64,000 nt of DNA from Methylobacterium sp. FF17. Lineage in GTDB: Bacteria; Pseudomonadota; Alphaproteobacteria; Rhizobiales; Beijerinckiaceae. Positions 1-9,273 of this stretch are shown piece by piece. Position 1 is the first letter of the stretch, and every line of letters starts with the position of its first letter. The stretch lies in assembly GCF_025813715.1 (NCBI RefSeq), contig NZ_CP107532.1, forward strand, positions 372,001 through 436,000. The letters are read 5' to 3'. The notes beneath the pieces are model-generated. The model made no database searches and was not told the DNA's origin. It was given only the letters and a program-made list of their open reading frames with translations. A program made the position numbers and the translations under genes.

Positions 1-100
1 GACCCCGACGTTCGGCCCCGGCGAAGAGGGCGCGGGCGACGCGGTTGGCGCCGAGGCCCAGGGCGACGGCGTCGCGCGGAACGGTGATCGTGATGCTCAC
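1..100 (-). CDS. fdsB: NAD-dependent formate dehydrogenase beta (flavoprotein) subunit, N-terminal fragment
   Basis: Only the first 33 codons lie in the window; the gene continues past base 1. The reading frame opens with GTG at 100-98, which overlaps the TGA stop of fdsG (99-97), the usual translational coupling of fdsG and fdsB. The visible peptide begins MSITITVPRDAVALG and is consistent with the thioredoxin-like start of an FdsB/NuoF-type subunit. In the FDS complex this subunit carries FMN and NAD+ sites and passes electrons from formate to NAD+. The identity rests mainly on position after fdsG, because no cofactor motif is visible in this fragment. Confidence 0.75.
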   Translation of the reverse strand, partial: MSITITVPRDAVALGLGANRVARALFAGAERRG

Positions 101-570
101 GACTTCATCTCCGTCAGGGCGGCTTGCAGGGAGTCCGCGGTGAGGCGGGCGATGGGCTCATCGTCCACGAGGGCGCCCGGGCCGTTGGCGCAGAGGCCGA
201 GGCAGTAGACCGGCTCGACCGTCACGGCGCCGTCGGCGGTGGTGCCGTGCCACTCCACCCCGAGGCGGGACAGGATCTCGGCATGAAGCGCGTCGGACCC
301 CATCGCCTGGCAAGCCTCGGCCCGGCAGAGCTTGACCTGATGGCGACCCGAAGGTGCGCGGCGGAAGTCGTGATAGAAGGTGATGCAGCCGTGAACTTCG
401 GCGCGAGACAGGTTGAGGGCGTCCGCGATCAGCGGCACGGCCCCCTCGTCGACGTAGCCGAAGGTCTCCTGCAGGGCATGGAGGATAGGCAGGGTCGCTC
501 CCTCCAGGTGAATGTGTTCGGCGATGATCCCGGCGGCGCGTGGCTCGCTCCAGGGCTCGTTCGGCACCAT
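97..570 (-). CDS. fdsG: NAD-dependent formate dehydrogenase gamma subunit (NuoE-like 2Fe-2S protein)
   Basis: This 157-residue protein belongs to the NuoE/FdsG family of thioredoxin-like [2Fe-2S] subunits. The four cluster ligands are visible as C-x4-C (CRAEAC) and C-x3-C (CLGLC), together with the N-terminal helical region (LPILHALQETFGYV). It forms part of the cytoplasmic FDS complex that oxidises formate to CO2 with reduction of NAD+. I chose ATG 570 because GTAGGAACA lies just upstream; longer in-frame starts (ATG 600 and others) have no such ribosome site and add a non-conserved leader. The gene overlaps fdsB and follows a LysR regulator on the same strand. In Methylobacterium this set corresponds to the molybdenum-type formate dehydrogenase used in one-carbon metabolism (family knowledge). 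Confidence 0.9.
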   Translation of the reverse strand: MVPNEPWSEPRAAGIIAEHIHLEGATLPILHALQETFGYVDEGAVPLIADALNLSRAEVHGCITFYHDFRRAPSGRHQVKLCRAEACQAMGSDALHAEILSRLGVEWHGTTADGAVTVEPVYCLGLCANGPGALVDDEPIARLTADSLQAALTEMKS

Positions 571-736
571 TGTTCCTACCCAGACTGATCTTGTTCTCAT
601 TCCAGTGTGGTATATCACCAGATAGCGATCAATCGTGCAGATCGGTTGGACGACAACGGAATTTTGTTGAGCGAGCGTTCCGCAACGCAAAATCGTTGGT
701 CAACCGCCTTCTTTTTTGAAGCGGCTTCAAATTTTT
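571..736 (-). promoter_or_regulatory. Upstream region of the fds operon
   Basis: This 166-base gap between the LysR gene and fdsG should hold the fds promoter. A short dyad TGGT-N5-ACCA (608-620) is the kind of site a LysR protein could use, but it is short. On the minus strand there is GGAAC (681-677) followed 18 bases later by CGTT (658-655); that spacing is longer than the usual 16-17 of EcfG promoters, so I do not call one. The region is richer in A and T than the flanking genes. Confidence 0.35.
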
Positions 737-1645
737 CTAAAGAGCATCGATGGTCTGACCGATGCTCGCGGCCACACTCCGCGCCTCCACGATGAGACCC
801 GCGCAGAGCGGAGTCATCGGTTCACGCTCCGGCACCACCAACCCGACGAGGTGGCTGACGTCCGGTTCCACGATCGGCACCGCCCGCACCCGGTCACTGA
901 GCCGGAAGGTGTCAGCGAGGACCGCCGGCATGATGCTCGCCCATTTCGCCGTGCGCACATGGGTGAGCAGCACGATCATCGAGTTCGATTCGAGGAGCGG
1001 CGCGGATTCGGTGCCGGCATGCAGCAGCTGCCGGTCGATGATGCGCCGGTTCTGCATGTCCGGGGTCAGGAGGCAGAGTGGCAGGCTCGCGACTTCGTCC
1101 CAGGTCACGGCATCGCGCTCGCCGAACAGACCGTCCACGGCGGTGAGCAGCCGATAGCGCTCGCGGTAGAGCGGGACTGCCGTCAGCCGACCAAGGGGCT
1201 CGTTCTCCAGATAGGTGATGCCGGCATCGATCTCGAGGTCGGCGATGAGGCGGCCGATCTCTCCGGAGGTTGTGGATTGCACCGAGAACCGCACGTTCGG
1301 ATGGCGCGCGCGAAACGGCGTTGTCAGCGCCGCAACGATGGGTGTCGCAGTCGGAATGGCGGCGAGCCGCAGGGTGCCGGAGAGGCCGCGCCTCAGGCTC
1401 GACACCTCCTCGCGCATGGCTCGTGCGTCTCCGACGATGCGGCGCGCCCATTCGAGGACGCGTTCACCCTCGGGGGTGAAGCCCTGGAAGCGCGAGCCGC
1501 GCTGGACCAGAAGCACGCCGAGCCGGTCCTCGAGCTGCTTCACGCCGGCTGAAAGCGTCTGCTGCGAGACGTTGCAGGCCTGGGCCGCCCGTCCGAAGTG
1601 TCGCTCGCGCGCCAGGGCAAGGATGAATTCGAGTCGATCGATCAC
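737..1645 (-). CDS. LysR-family transcriptional regulator, probable regulator of the fds operon
   Basis: This 302-residue protein has an N-terminal winged helix-turn-helix (about residues 1-60; FGRAAQACNVSQQTLSAGVK is the recognition region) followed by a periplasmic-binding-type effector domain, the normal LysR size and layout. The start is GTG 1645, giving MIDRLEFILALARERHF; upstream extension to codon 2053 lacks family similarity. It lies directly upstream of fdsG on the same strand. In other bacteria a LysR regulator (FdsR) next to fds genes responds to formate or one-carbon status, so this role is inferred from context. The effector ligand cannot be read from the sequence. Confidence 0.85.
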   Translation of the reverse strand: MIDRLEFILALARERHFGRAAQACNVSQQTLSAGVKQLEDRLGVLLVQRGSRFQGFTPEGERVLEWARRIVGDARAMREEVSSLRRGLSGTLRLAAIPTATPIVAALTTPFRARHPNVRFSVQSTTSGEIGRLIADLEIDAGITYLENEPLGRLTAVPLYRERYRLLTAVDGLFGERDAVTWDEVASLPLCLLTPDMQNRRIIDRQLLHAGTESAPLLESNSMIVLLTHVRTAKWASIMPAVLADTFRLSDRVRAVPIVEPDVSHLVGLVVPEREPMTPLCAGLIVEARSVAASIGQTIDAL

Positions 1646-1958
1646 GCATGGGCCTCGGATGTGCGGGACGTCCGAATCCGGTGTTCCACTGGCGTATGGA
1701 ATACCTGGGGACGTCGGCGCAGCGACTGCGACATTTGGATAGAGTGTCAACGGGCCGAATCGAGACCACGAAGGTGCTTGATGCGACGCTGTTGCGGTTG
1801 CACACCTCCCGCCCTTGTGGTCTGACACGCGCATCGGCCAGACGTGGGTACAATTCCGCGAACGGCCCGCGATCCGCGAAATGCACTTGCGATTTAGTCC
1901 AAACCCAGCAAGACGCGCGGCATCGTCGATCACCATCACGGGGAGCCAAGAGAGGCAC
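1646..1958. promoter_or_regulatory. Divergent promoter region between the LysR gene and the cox operon
   Basis: These 313 bases hold no convincing gene. They separate the minus-strand regulator from plus-strand coxB and should carry both promoters. A perfect TTGACA hexamer reads on the minus strand at 1750-1745 and is a candidate -35 element for the regulator, but no good -10 hexamer stands at the right distance. coxB has an AGAGG ribosome site just before its ATG. I see no long inverted repeat. Confidence 0.35.
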
Positions 1959-2798
1959 ATGCGGACGACGCAGGCGCAACACCGGTCATCATGGGGGCTT
2001 GCCGCGCTCGGCGCGTTCCTCGTCTCAACGTCGTCGGCGCTCGCCGCCGGCATCGGCCAGCCCGTGCCATGGCAGATGGACCGTCAGGTCGGTGTCACCG
2101 AGAACGCACGGGATATCCACGCGTTCGAGCACGGCATGCACTGGCTGTCGTTCGGCATCTCGCTGTTCGTGCTCGGGCTGATCCTCTACTGCGTGTTCCG
2201 CTTCTCCGAGAAGGCGAACCCGAAGCCCTCGAAGACCACGCACAACACCATGATCGAGGTGGCCTGGACGATCGTCCCGGTCCTGATCCTCGTGGCGGTG
2301 GCGATCCCCTCGTTCCGCCTGCTGCGCACGCAGCTGTCCGATCCGAAGGCCGACGTGCTGGTCAAGGTCATCGGCCACGCCTGGTACTGGTCCTACGAGT
2401 ACCCCGCCGTGGAGAATGGCGGCGGATTCACGTTCGACGCCAACCTCGACGAGGACAAGCAGCCCAAGCTGCTCGGCACCGACAACGACATGGTCGTTCC
2501 GGTGAACAAGATCGTGAAGGTCCAGGTGACCGCCGCGGACGTGATGCATTCCTGGGCGGTGCCGTCCTTCGGCTTCAAGATCGACGCCGTGCCGGGCCGA
2601 CTGAACCAGTTCTGGTTCAAGGCCGACCGCGAGGGCACCTATCACGGCCAGTGCTCGGAGCTCTGCGGCTCCCGCCACGCCTACATGCCGATCACGGTCC
2701 AGGTCGTGAGCGAGGAAGCCTACGCCAAGTGGCTCGTCGAGGGTAAGACCAAGTTCGCCCGCATCGACGGCCCCTCGAAGTTCGCCGACGCCCGGTAA
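1959..2798 (+). CDS. coxB: Cytochrome c oxidase subunit II (CuA subunit)
   Basis: This 279-residue subunit receives electrons from cytochrome c at its CuA centre and passes them to subunit I. It has a signal peptide ending near ALAA (about residue 30), two membrane segments (about 58-80 and 93-117) and a periplasmic cupredoxin domain. All CuA ligands are present: H197, C232, E234, C236, H240 and M243, in the motif [12 protein letters not shown], and the aromatic stretch AWYWSYEYP is conserved. ATG 1959 is preceded by AGAGG; a longer frame starting at 1815 adds an unrelated leader before the signal peptide. It heads the cox operon. The length is normal for alphaproteobacterial aa3 oxidases. 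Confidence 0.97.
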   Translation: MRTTQAQHRSSWGLAALGAFLVSTSSALAAGIGQPVPWQMDRQVGVTENARDIHAFEHGMHWLSFGISLFVLGLILYCVFRFSEKANPKPSKTTHNTMIEVAWTIVPVLILVAVAIPSFRLLRTQLSDPKADVLVKVIGHAWYWSYEYPAVENGGGFTFDANLDEDKQPKLLGTDNDMVVPVNKIVKVQVTAADVMHSWAVPSFGFKIDAVPGRLNQFWFKADREGTYHGQCSELCGSRHAYMPITVQVVSEEAYAKWLVEGKTKFARIDGPSKFADAR

Positions 2799-2884
2799 GG
2801 GCGTGCAACCCGGAGGCGGGCCCTCGCGGCGCCCGCCCCACCCATCGCGATGATCACGAGAAACCTGGACTAAGGTCTGCATCC

Positions 2885-4516
2885 ATGGCGAACGCCGCTG
2901 CACATACGGGGCATCACGATGCCCACGACCATCACATGCCGTCCTTCTTCGCCCGCTGGTTCCTGTCGACGAACCACAAGGACATTGGCACCCTCTACCT
3001 GCTGTTCGCCTTCTGCGCGGGCATCATGGGCGCGTTCCTCTCCTTCGGTATCCGTATGGAGATGGAGCAGCCCGGCCTGCAGTACTTCGCCAATCCCGGC
3101 ACCTACAACGTGTTCGTGACCGGCCACGGCCTCATCATGGTGTTCTTCATGGTGATGCCGGCCCTGATCGGCGGCTTCGGCAACTGGTTCGTGCCCCTCA
3201 TGATCGGCGCGCCCGACATGGCGTTCCCGCGCATGAACAACGTGTCGTTCTGGCTGACGGTGGCGGGCTTCCTCAGCCTCGTCTGCTCGCTCTTCGTGGA
3301 AGGCGCGCCCGGTTCCAGCGGCGCCGGCACCGGCTGGACCGTGTATCCGCCGCTCTCCAGCGCCGGCCATCCCGGCCCCGCCGTCGACTTCGCGATCTTC
3401 GCCCTGCACCTCTCGGGTGCCGGCTCGATCCTCGGCGCGATCAACTTCATCACCACCATCCTGAACATGCGCGCGCCGGGCATGACCCTGCACAAGATGC
3501 CGCTGTTCGCCTGGTCGATGCTGGTGACCGCGTTCCTGCTGCTCCTGTCGCTCCCGGTGCTCGCCGGCGCGATCACGATGCTGCTCACCGACCGCAACTT
3601 CGGCACGACCTTCTTCGACCCGGCCGGCGGTGGTGACCCGGTGCTCTACCAGCACCTGTTCTGGTTCTTCGGTCACCCCGAAGTGTACATCATGATCCTG
3701 CCGGCCTTCGGCATCGTCTCGCACATCATCTCGACCTTCTCGAAGAAGCCCGTCTTCGGCTACCTCGCCATGGCCTACGCCATGGTCGCGATCGGCGTGG
3801 TCGGCTTCGTCGTGTGGGCCCACCACATGTACACGGTCGGCCTGAGCCTGCAGACGCAGTCCTACTTCGTGTTCGCCACGATGGTGATCGCAGTGCCGAC
3901 CGGCGTGAAGATCTTCTCCTGGATCGCGACGATGTGGGGCGGCTCCATCCGCTTCACCGCCGCCATGCACTGGGCGGTCGGCTTCATCTTCCTGTTCACG
4001 GTCGGCGGCGTCACCGGCGTCGTGCTCGCGAACTCGGCGATCGATAAGTACCTGCACGACACCTACTACGTGGTGGCGCACTTCCACTACGTGCTCTCGC
4101 TCGGTGCCGTGTTCATCATCTTCGCCGGTGTCTACTACTGGTTCCCGAAGATGACCGGCCACATCATCCCGGAATGGGCCGGCAAGCTGCACTTCTGGCT
4201 CGCCTTCATCGGTGCGAACGTGCTGTTCTTCCCGATGCACTTCCTCGGGCTCGCCGGCATGCCGCGTCGCTACGCCGACTACCCGGAGGCCTTCGCCGGC
4301 TGGCACAAGGTCTCGACCTGGGGCGGCCACATCTTCGCGCTGGGCATGGTGGTGTTCTTCATCGGCGTGGTGCTGGCCTTCCGCTCCAGCCGACGCGCCG
4401 CTGACAACCCGTGGGGTGAGGGTGCGACCACCCTCGAGTGGACCCTGTCCTCGCCCCCGCCCTTCCACCAGTTCGAAACGCTGCCCCGCATCGTCGACGA
4501 GCCGGGCCACCACTGA
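2885..4516 (+). CDS. coxA: Cytochrome c oxidase subunit I, aa3 type
   Basis: This 543-residue catalytic subunit reduces O2 at the haem a3-CuB site and pumps protons; it is an inner-membrane protein with twelve predicted segments. Ligands can be read directly: H81 (TGHG, haem a), H264 and Y268 in GHPEVY (CuB and cross-linked tyrosine), H313/H314 (CuB), H399 (haem a3) and H401 (haem a). Glutamate E266 in GHPEVY marks an A1-type oxidase with a D-channel glutamate. The histidine-rich N-terminus (HHDAHDHH) is common in rhizobial CoxA. It follows coxB by 86 bases and precedes ctaB across a strong hairpin. The family identity is certain. Confidence 0.98.
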   Translation: MANAAAHTGHHDAHDHHMPSFFARWFLSTNHKDIGTLYLLFAFCAGIMGAFLSFGIRMEMEQPGLQYFANPGTYNVFVTGHGLIMVFFMVMPALIGGFGNWFVPLMIGAPDMAFPRMNNVSFWLTVAGFLSLVCSLFVEGAPGSSGAGTGWTVYPPLSSAGHPGPAVDFAIFALHLSGAGSILGAINFITTILNMRAPGMTLHKMPLFAWSMLVTAFLLLLSLPVLAGAITMLLTDRNFGTTFFDPAGGGDPVLYQHLFWFFGHPEVYIMILPAFGIVSHIISTFSKKPVFGYLAMAYAMVAIGVVGFVVWAHHMYTVGLSLQTQSYFVFATMVIAVPTGVKIFSWIATMWGGSIRFTAAMHWAVGFIFLFTVGGVTGVVLANSAIDKYLHDTYYVVAHFHYVLSLGAVFIIFAGVYYWFPKMTGHIIPEWAGKLHFWLAFIGANVLFFPMHFLGLAGMPRRYADYPEAFAGWHKVSTWGGHIFALGMVVFFIGVVLAFRSSRRAADNPWGEGATTLEWTLSSPPPFHQFETLPRIVDEPGHH

Positions 4517-4539
4517 GCCGCAACACCACGATTCGGATT

Positions 4540-4571
4540 GCGAGGACCGCGCGAGCGGTCCTCGCTCTTTC
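4540..4571 (+). terminator. Hairpin terminator or attenuator between coxA and ctaB
   Basis: A perfect 11-base-pair stem (4540-4550 with 4555-4565) closes a GCGA tetraloop and is followed by TCTTTCCC. It looks like an intrinsic terminator with a short T tract. Because ctaB and later cox genes continue on the same strand, it may partly end coxBA mRNA so that the two main subunits are made in excess of the assembly factors, or it may protect the 3' end after processing. Confidence 0.65.
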
Positions 4572-4682
4572 CCGGAGGCCCCGGCCAAGCTTTCACAGCT
4601 GGGTCTGGACCTCCCGCAAAGGGCGGCGCCCGACGGCGCGATCCGAAGCCCGAACCGGACACGAGAACCGTATCAGGAACCC

Positions 4683-5633
4683 ATGACGAGCCTGTCGAAC
4701 AGCCTATCCGCTGGCGCCGAGCCGCAAGTTCTGTCGCCGGTCGGCGGCGAGGTTTCGGACTTCTTCGCCCTGCTGAAGCCCCGCGTGATGGTGCTGGTCA
4801 TCTTCACGGCGCTCGTCGGCATGGTGGTCTCGAACGTCCATATCCAGCCGGTGGTCGGCTCCATCTCGCTCCTCATGATCGCGGTGGGCGCCGGTGCGTC
4901 CGGGTGCCTCAACATGTGGTGGGATGCCGATATCGACGCGGTGATGACGCGTACCGCCAAGCGCCCGATTCCGGACGGCCGCATCCGGCCGGACGAGGCC
5001 CTCACCTTCGGCATCGTGCTGTCGGTGGGTTCGGTGCTGGTGCTCGGCCTCGCCTCGAACTGGCTCGCCGCCGGGCTCCTCGCCTTCACCATCGTGTTCT
5101 ACGCGGTGGTCTACTCGATGTGGCTGAAGCGGGCGACGCCGCAGAACATCGTCATCGGCGGCGCCGCCGGCGCCCTCCCCCCGATGGTCGGCCAGGCCGC
5201 CGTCACCGGCAGCCTCGGCATCGAATCGCTCGTGCTGTTCATGATCATCTTCATCTGGACGCCGCCGCACTTCTGGGCCCTGGCCCTGATCAAGTCGGCC
5301 GATTACGCCAAGGCCGGCATTCCGATGATGCCGAACGTGGCGGGTCCCGATTCGACCCGGCGCCAGATCATCGCCTACTCGGCCCTGCTCTTCCCCGTCG
5401 GCCTCACTCCCGTCTTCCTCGGCTTCGGTGGCTGGCTCTACGCCGTGACGGCCTTCGTCGGGGGCCTCGCCATGCTGGCCTTCAGCGTCCACGTCTACCG
5501 CAACCGTGAGGGCGAGCCCGAGCGCAAGGCAGCCATGGGCATGTTCGGCTTCTCGATCCTGCACCTGTTCCTGATGTTCGCCGCCCTGCTCGCCGAGCAG
5601 AGCCTCGGTCTGTTCCGCGCGGTGACCCTGTGA
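4683..5633 (+). CDS. ctaB: Protohaem IX farnesyltransferase (haem O synthase)
   Basis: This 316-residue UbiA-family membrane enzyme attaches a farnesyl group to haem B to form haem O, the precursor of haem A for CoxA. The prenyl-diphosphate binding motif is visible near residue 80 ([13 protein letters not shown] followed by KRPIPDGRI) and the second conserved region near LKRATPQN. Several hydrophobic segments fill the rest. ATG 4683 has AGGA eight bases upstream; the open frame extends further 5' but into the coxA region, where it is only a shadow. It ends in a TGA overlapped by the GTG of the next small gene. Haem A synthase (ctaA) is not in this window. Confidence 0.95.
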   Translation: MTSLSNSLSAGAEPQVLSPVGGEVSDFFALLKPRVMVLVIFTALVGMVVSNVHIQPVVGSISLLMIAVGAGASGCLNMWWDADIDAVMTRTAKRPIPDGRIRPDEALTFGIVLSVGSVLVLGLASNWLAAGLLAFTIVFYAVVYSMWLKRATPQNIVIGGAAGALPPMVGQAAVTGSLGIESLVLFMIIFIWTPPHFWALALIKSADYAKAGIPMMPNVAGPDSTRRQIIAYSALLFPVGLTPVFLGFGGWLYAVTAFVGGLAMLAFSVHVYRNREGEPERKAAMGMFGFSILHLFLMFAALLAEQSLGLFRAVTL

Positions 5634-5794
5634 GCGAGCGTCCCGTGCAGCCGCGCCCGCTGACGCCGGAGGAATCCCAGCGCCGGCGCAAGCGCTCGAT
5701 CGCCATCGCGGCCGTGCTGTTCGCGCTGGTCACCATCTTCTACGTGCTGACGATCGCCAAGCTCGGACCTCAGGTCCTCAGCCGCCCGATCTGA
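5630..5794 (+). CDS. Small single-pass membrane protein, CoxF-like
   Basis: This 54-residue frame starts with GTG 5630, which overlaps the TGA stop of ctaB, and ends at TGA 5792-5794. It reads [20 protein letters not shown], then a hydrophobic helix ([20 protein letters not shown]) and a short tail. Small one-helix proteins occupy this slot between ctaB and ctaG in many rhizobia and are usually called CoxF; their role is probably in oxidase assembly, but it is not settled. The coupling to ctaB and the clean basic-then-hydrophobic layout support a real gene although it is short. Confidence 0.75.
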   Translation: MSERPVQPRPLTPEESQRRRKRSIAIAAVLFALVTIFYVLTIAKLGPQVLSRPI

Positions 5795-5819
5795 CCGCAC
5801 CGCGTCGCGACGGAGCCCC

Positions 5820-6443
5820 ATGACCGACCGCAGAGACGACAAGCCCCAGCGCCCCAAGGCGAAGACGAGCAACGCCGGCGTTACGGCCTTCGCCTGCGCG
5901 GGCCTCGCCTTCGGCATGACCGGCCTCGCCTTCGCGTCGGTGCCGCTCTACGACATGTTCTGCAAGGCGACCGGGTTCGACGGCACGCCGCGCAAGGGCC
6001 TTGCGCCGACGGCAGCGGCCACCGACGATCGCATGCTGGTCCGGTTCGACACCAACGTCGCGACGAGCCTGCCCTGGCGCTTTCAGGCCGAATCGCCCCA
6101 GGTCGAGGCGCGACTCGGTGAGACCAAGACGGTGTTCTTCCGCGTCCGGAACACCGGCACGACGCCGTCCACCGGCATCGCCACCTTCAACGTGCAGCCC
6201 GGCCTGATGGGCGGGTTCTTCGTGAAGGTGGAGTGCTTCTGCTTCAACGAGCAGACGCTGCAGCCGGGTGAGACCATGGATTTCCCGGTTGTGTTCTACA
6301 TCGATCCGGACGTGCGCAAGGATTCGAACACCGCGCACCTCTCCGAGATGACCTTGTCCTACACCTACTTCGCCTCGAAGAACGGCCAGCCCACGGCCGC
6401 GCTTGCGACAACGGGCGGCACGGGGACGAAGTCGAATTTTTGA
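5820..6443 (+). CDS. ctaG: Cytochrome c oxidase assembly protein CtaG/Cox11 (CuB insertion)
   Basis: This 207-residue protein is of the Cox11 family, which delivers copper to the CuB site of subunit I. It has one N-terminal membrane helix (about residues 19-45, including the conserved LYDMFCKATGF just after it) and a periplasmic immunoglobulin-like domain. The essential copper-binding CFCF motif is present at residues 139-142, within VECFCFNEQTL, and the conserved YTYF lies near the C-terminus. GGAG stands just before ATG 5820. It is the fifth gene of the cox operon. Confidence 0.96.
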   Translation: MTDRRDDKPQRPKAKTSNAGVTAFACAGLAFGMTGLAFASVPLYDMFCKATGFDGTPRKGLAPTAAATDDRMLVRFDTNVATSLPWRFQAESPQVEARLGETKTVFFRVRNTGTTPSTGIATFNVQPGLMGGFFVKVECFCFNEQTLQPGETMDFPVVFYIDPDVRKDSNTAHLSEMTLSYTYFASKNGQPTAALATTGGTGTKSNF

Positions 6444-6578
6444 CGGAGCAAGCGTGACAACAGCGCGCGACCCTGGGTAAGGGTTCGGCACAACAATCCG
6501 GGGCAACCCGGTCCAGATCGGCATTCAGTGGATCGCGGGCCGGCAATGGCCTGAGGTCTGGGGCAGGAGAAGAGTTAG

Positions 6579-7436
6579 ATGGCCGAGGCAGGCGCCAAAA
6601 ATCACGACTTCCACATTCTGGCCCCGAGTCCGTGGCCGCTGATCGGCGCGTTTTCGGGCTTCCTGATGGCGTTCGGCGCCGTGTTCTGGATGAAGAGCCT
6701 GCAGATCGGCACGCTCACCCCCGGCCCCTACATCTTCGGCGCGGGCACCATCGGCGTCCTCTACGTGATGTTCGCCTGGTGGAAAGATGTCGTCCACGAG
6801 GCCGAGAGCGGCGACCACACCCGCGTGGTGCAGCTTCACCACCGCTACGGCATGATCATGTTCATCGCCTCCGAGGTGATGTTCTTCGTGGCGTGGTTCT
6901 GGGCCTACTTCGAGGCCGCCCTCTACACCGCCGACCCGATCCAGGCCTCGCGCCTCGACTTCACGGGCGGGACGTGGCCGCCGAAGGGCATCGAGGCCTT
7001 CGATCCCTGGCACCTGCCGCTCCTCAACACGCTGATCCTGCTCACCTCGGGCACGACCATCACCTGGGCGCACCACGCGCTCCTGCACGATGACCGCAAG
7101 GGCCTGAAATACGGCCTCTGGCTCACGATCATCCTCGGCGTGCTCTTCTCCGCCTGCCAGGCCTACGAATACGCCCACGCGCATTTCGGCTTCTCGGGCA
7201 GCATCTACGCCTCGACCTTCTTCATGGCGACGGGCTTCCACGGCTTCCACGTCATCATCGGCACGATCTTCCTCGCGATCTGCCTCTACCGCGCCTATCT
7301 CGGCCAGTTCACCGTGCGTCAGCACCTCGGCTTCGAGTTCGCCGCCTGGTACTGGCACTTCGTCGACGTGGTCTGGCTGTTCCTGTTCGCCTCGATCTAC
7401 GTCTGGGGCGCCGGGGTCGGTCACGGCGCGCACTGA
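6579..7436 (+). CDS. coxC: Cytochrome c oxidase subunit III
   Basis: This 285-residue subunit has seven predicted membrane segments and matches the CoxC family throughout, with conserved stretches such as [25 protein letters not shown] and [10 protein letters not shown], and ends with [13 protein letters not shown]. It stabilises subunit I and is thought to hold lipids near the oxygen channel. AGGAGAAG lies before ATG 6579. A 135-base gap after ctaG holds nothing I can name. A strong terminator follows at 7467-7491, so coxC probably ends the main cox transcript. Confidence 0.97.
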   Translation: MAEAGAKNHDFHILAPSPWPLIGAFSGFLMAFGAVFWMKSLQIGTLTPGPYIFGAGTIGVLYVMFAWWKDVVHEAESGDHTRVVQLHHRYGMIMFIASEVMFFVAWFWAYFEAALYTADPIQASRLDFTGGTWPPKGIEAFDPWHLPLLNTLILLTSGTTITWAHHALLHDDRKGLKYGLWLTIILGVLFSACQAYEYAHAHFGFSGSIYASTFFMATGFHGFHVIIGTIFLAICLYRAYLGQFTVRQHLGFEFAAWYWHFVDVVWLFLFASIYVWGAGVGHGAH

Positions 7437-7466
7437 GCGCGGGTCCGGTCGCCGACCGATCTCGAG

Positions 7467-7491
7467 AAGGGCGGCGCGAGCCGCCCTTTTT
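7467..7491 (+). terminator. Rho-independent terminator after coxC
   Basis: The stem AAGGGCGGC (7467-7475) pairs with GCCGCCCTT (7480-7488) around a GCGA loop and runs into TTTTT. This is a classic intrinsic terminator 31 bases past the coxC stop. Confidence 0.88.
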
Positions 7492-7571
7492 CATGTCCGG
7501 CGCGTGTGGAGCGCCTCTTGGGTTCCCATATCGTGCGGGCCGGCGCGTCGTCGGCCGAGGAGTTTTCCATC

Positions 7572-7940
7572 TTGGACGTATCGCGGCCGACACCTTCGCC
7601 CGTCTCCGCCGGCCTGCGCGGCCGCTGCCCACGCTGCGGCGAGGGGCACATGTTCGATGGCTTTCTGACGTTCCGCCCGTCCTGCGAGGTCTGCGGTCTC
7701 GATTACGAGAGCTTCAACTCCGGGGACGGACCGGCCTTCTTCGTGATGTCGATCGTCGGCATCATCGTGGTCGGCCTCGCGCTCTGGATGGAGATCACCT
7801 ACGAGCCACCGATCTGGGTCCACGCCCTCGTCGCCGGAACCCTCTCGATCGGCCTCAGCCTCCTGCTGGTGCGGCCCCTGAAGGGAATCCTCGCGGCGCT
7901 GCAATTCACCAACAAGGCCGAGCAGGGGCGCTTCCGCTAG
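7572..7940 (+). CDS. DUF983-family membrane protein with zinc ribbon
   Basis: This small protein of about 122 residues has an N-terminal zinc-ribbon-like pair of motifs (RCPRCG and CEVCG) followed by two hydrophobic helices. DUF983 genes commonly sit between coxC and SURF1 in alphaproteobacteria, so a part in oxidase maturation is likely, but no activity is established. I chose TTG 7572 because GAGGAG lies nine bases upstream; an in-frame GTG at 7506 would add 22 residues but has no ribosome site and begins close to the preceding terminator. Its TAG stop overlaps the GTG start of the SURF1 gene. Confidence 0.8.
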   Translation: MDVSRPTPSPVSAGLRGRCPRCGEGHMFDGFLTFRPSCEVCGLDYESFNSGDGPAFFVMSIVGIIVVGLALWMEITYEPPIWVHALVAGTLSIGLSLLLVRPLKGILAALQFTNKAEQGRFR

Positions 7941-8710
7941 TGACCGCGATCCGACCCGGTGCCTGGCGCGGACTGATCGCGCCGGGCCTCGTCTCCCTGC
8001 TCTGCCTCGCCATCCTGCTCGGGCTCGGAACCTGGCAACTCGGCCGCAAGTCCGAGAAGGAGGCGCTGATCGCGCGCATCCTGGCGCGCTCGAAGGTCGA
8101 GCCCCCGGCCCCCCTCCCCGCACCGGAAACCTGGCATCCCGAGCGCGACGAGTTCCGGCGCGTACGCGTGGCCGGCAGCTTTCAGCACGAGGCGGAGACC
8201 CTGGTTCACGGGCTCGCCGCCGGCGAGGTGCCGGGCCGGGCCCTGCAGGGCTACTACATCCTCACCCCGTTCCGGCTCGAGGATGGCGGCACTGTCCTGA
8301 TCAACCGTGGCTTCGTGCCGACGGAACGCAAGGCGCCCGCCAACCGCTCCGCCGGGCAGGTCGCCGGACCGACGACGGTGACCGGGATCCTGCGGGGCTC
8401 CGAGCTCCGGACCATGTTCGTGCCGGCGCCGGATCCCGTGCGCAACGAGTGGTTCAACCGCGACATCGCCGGTATCAGCGCGAGCCGGGGCCTCGCCGAC
8501 CCGCGTCCCTACCTCGTCGAGGCGGATGCGACCCCGAACCCCGGCGGCTGGCCGAAAGGCGGACAGCTGCGGGTCGACCTGCCGAACAATCATCTCCAGT
8601 ACGCCTTCACCTGGTTCGGTATCGCCGCGTGCCTCCTCGGGGTCTTCGGGGTGTTCGCGTGGCGGCGGCTTCATGACGAACCGGAGCCCGCCGTCTCCGC
8701 GCGATCGTGA
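7940..8710 (+). CDS. SURF1-family cytochrome oxidase assembly protein
   Basis: This 256-residue protein has the SURF1 layout: one membrane helix at each end (about residues 10-30 and 225-245) and a periplasmic domain between them. The family motifs GTWQLGRK near the N-terminus, GGTVLINRGFVP in the middle and NNHLQYAFTWFG before the last helix are clear. SURF1 helps insert haem a into CoxA. GTG 7940 overlaps the stop of the DUF983 gene by one base, so the two are translationally coupled. The cox block ends here. Confidence 0.93.
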   Translation: MTAIRPGAWRGLIAPGLVSLLCLAILLGLGTWQLGRKSEKEALIARILARSKVEPPAPLPAPETWHPERDEFRRVRVAGSFQHEAETLVHGLAAGEVPGRALQGYYILTPFRLEDGGTVLINRGFVPTERKAPANRSAGQVAGPTTVTGILRGSELRTMFVPAPDPVRNEWFNRDIAGISASRGLADPRPYLVEADATPNPGGWPKGGQLRVDLPNNHLQYAFTWFGIAACLLGVFGVFAWRRLHDEPEPAVSARS

Positions 8711-8793
8711 AAGCCCTGGTCCGGACCCGGACTTGCGGGCGGGGGGGATCGGCGTAGGCTCTTGCCTCGCGGTCACCTCCCGGAGTGGGCACC

Positions 8794-9207
8794 ATGCGCA
8801 CGGTCCTCCTGTTCCTCGCATGCCTCGTCGCAACGGATGCGCGGGCTGCGGACGAGGCTGCCCGGGACGCGGCCCGCGCGACGGTGGAGCGACAGATCGA
8901 GGCGTTCCGCCGCGACGATGCGGCGACCGCCTACGCCCAGGCCGCACCGCAGATCCAGAGCCTGTTCCCGTCTCCGGAAACCTTCCTCGCCATGGTCCGG
9001 CAGGGCTATGGCGCGGTCTATCGCGCCCGCCGCTTCAGCGTGGACCGGATCGAGGAGGCCGGCGACGACGGACTCGCCCTCGGCGTGACGATCCAGGACG
9101 AGGCCGGTGCCGATTGGGCCGCCCTCTACAGCCTGCAGAAGCAGCCGGACGGTGCCTGGCGCATCACCGGGTGCCGCCTCGTGAAGGCGCCGGGAAGCAA
9201 CACCTGA
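8794..9207 (+). CDS. Secreted DUF4864-type protein
   Basis: This 137-residue protein begins with a cleavable signal peptide (MRTVLLFLACLVATDARA) and continues as a small alpha-beta domain of the NTF2-like kind annotated as DUF4864, recognised by VERQIEAFRRDD near the start and DGAWRITGCRLV at the end. Its function is unknown. GGAG stands eight bases before ATG 8794; a GTG three codons earlier is a poorer choice. It lies alone between the SURF1 gene and thrC. Confidence 0.75.
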   Translation: MRTVLLFLACLVATDARAADEAARDAARATVERQIEAFRRDDAATAYAQAAPQIQSLFPSPETFLAMVRQGYGAVYRARRFSVDRIEEAGDDGLALGVTIQDEAGADWAALYSLQKQPDGAWRITGCRLVKAPGSNT

Positions 9208-9273
9208 CCCGCATGACGGCTTTCGACACGCCCGCCGACATCGTGTAGACGGGGCGCCTTCCCGGAGGCCCCC

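Noticed and set aside
655..681. EcfG promoter for the fds operon (GGAAC...CGTT on the minus strand)
   Set aside because: The spacer is 18 bases, longer than the 16-17 expected, and fds control by a LysR protein is more plausible.
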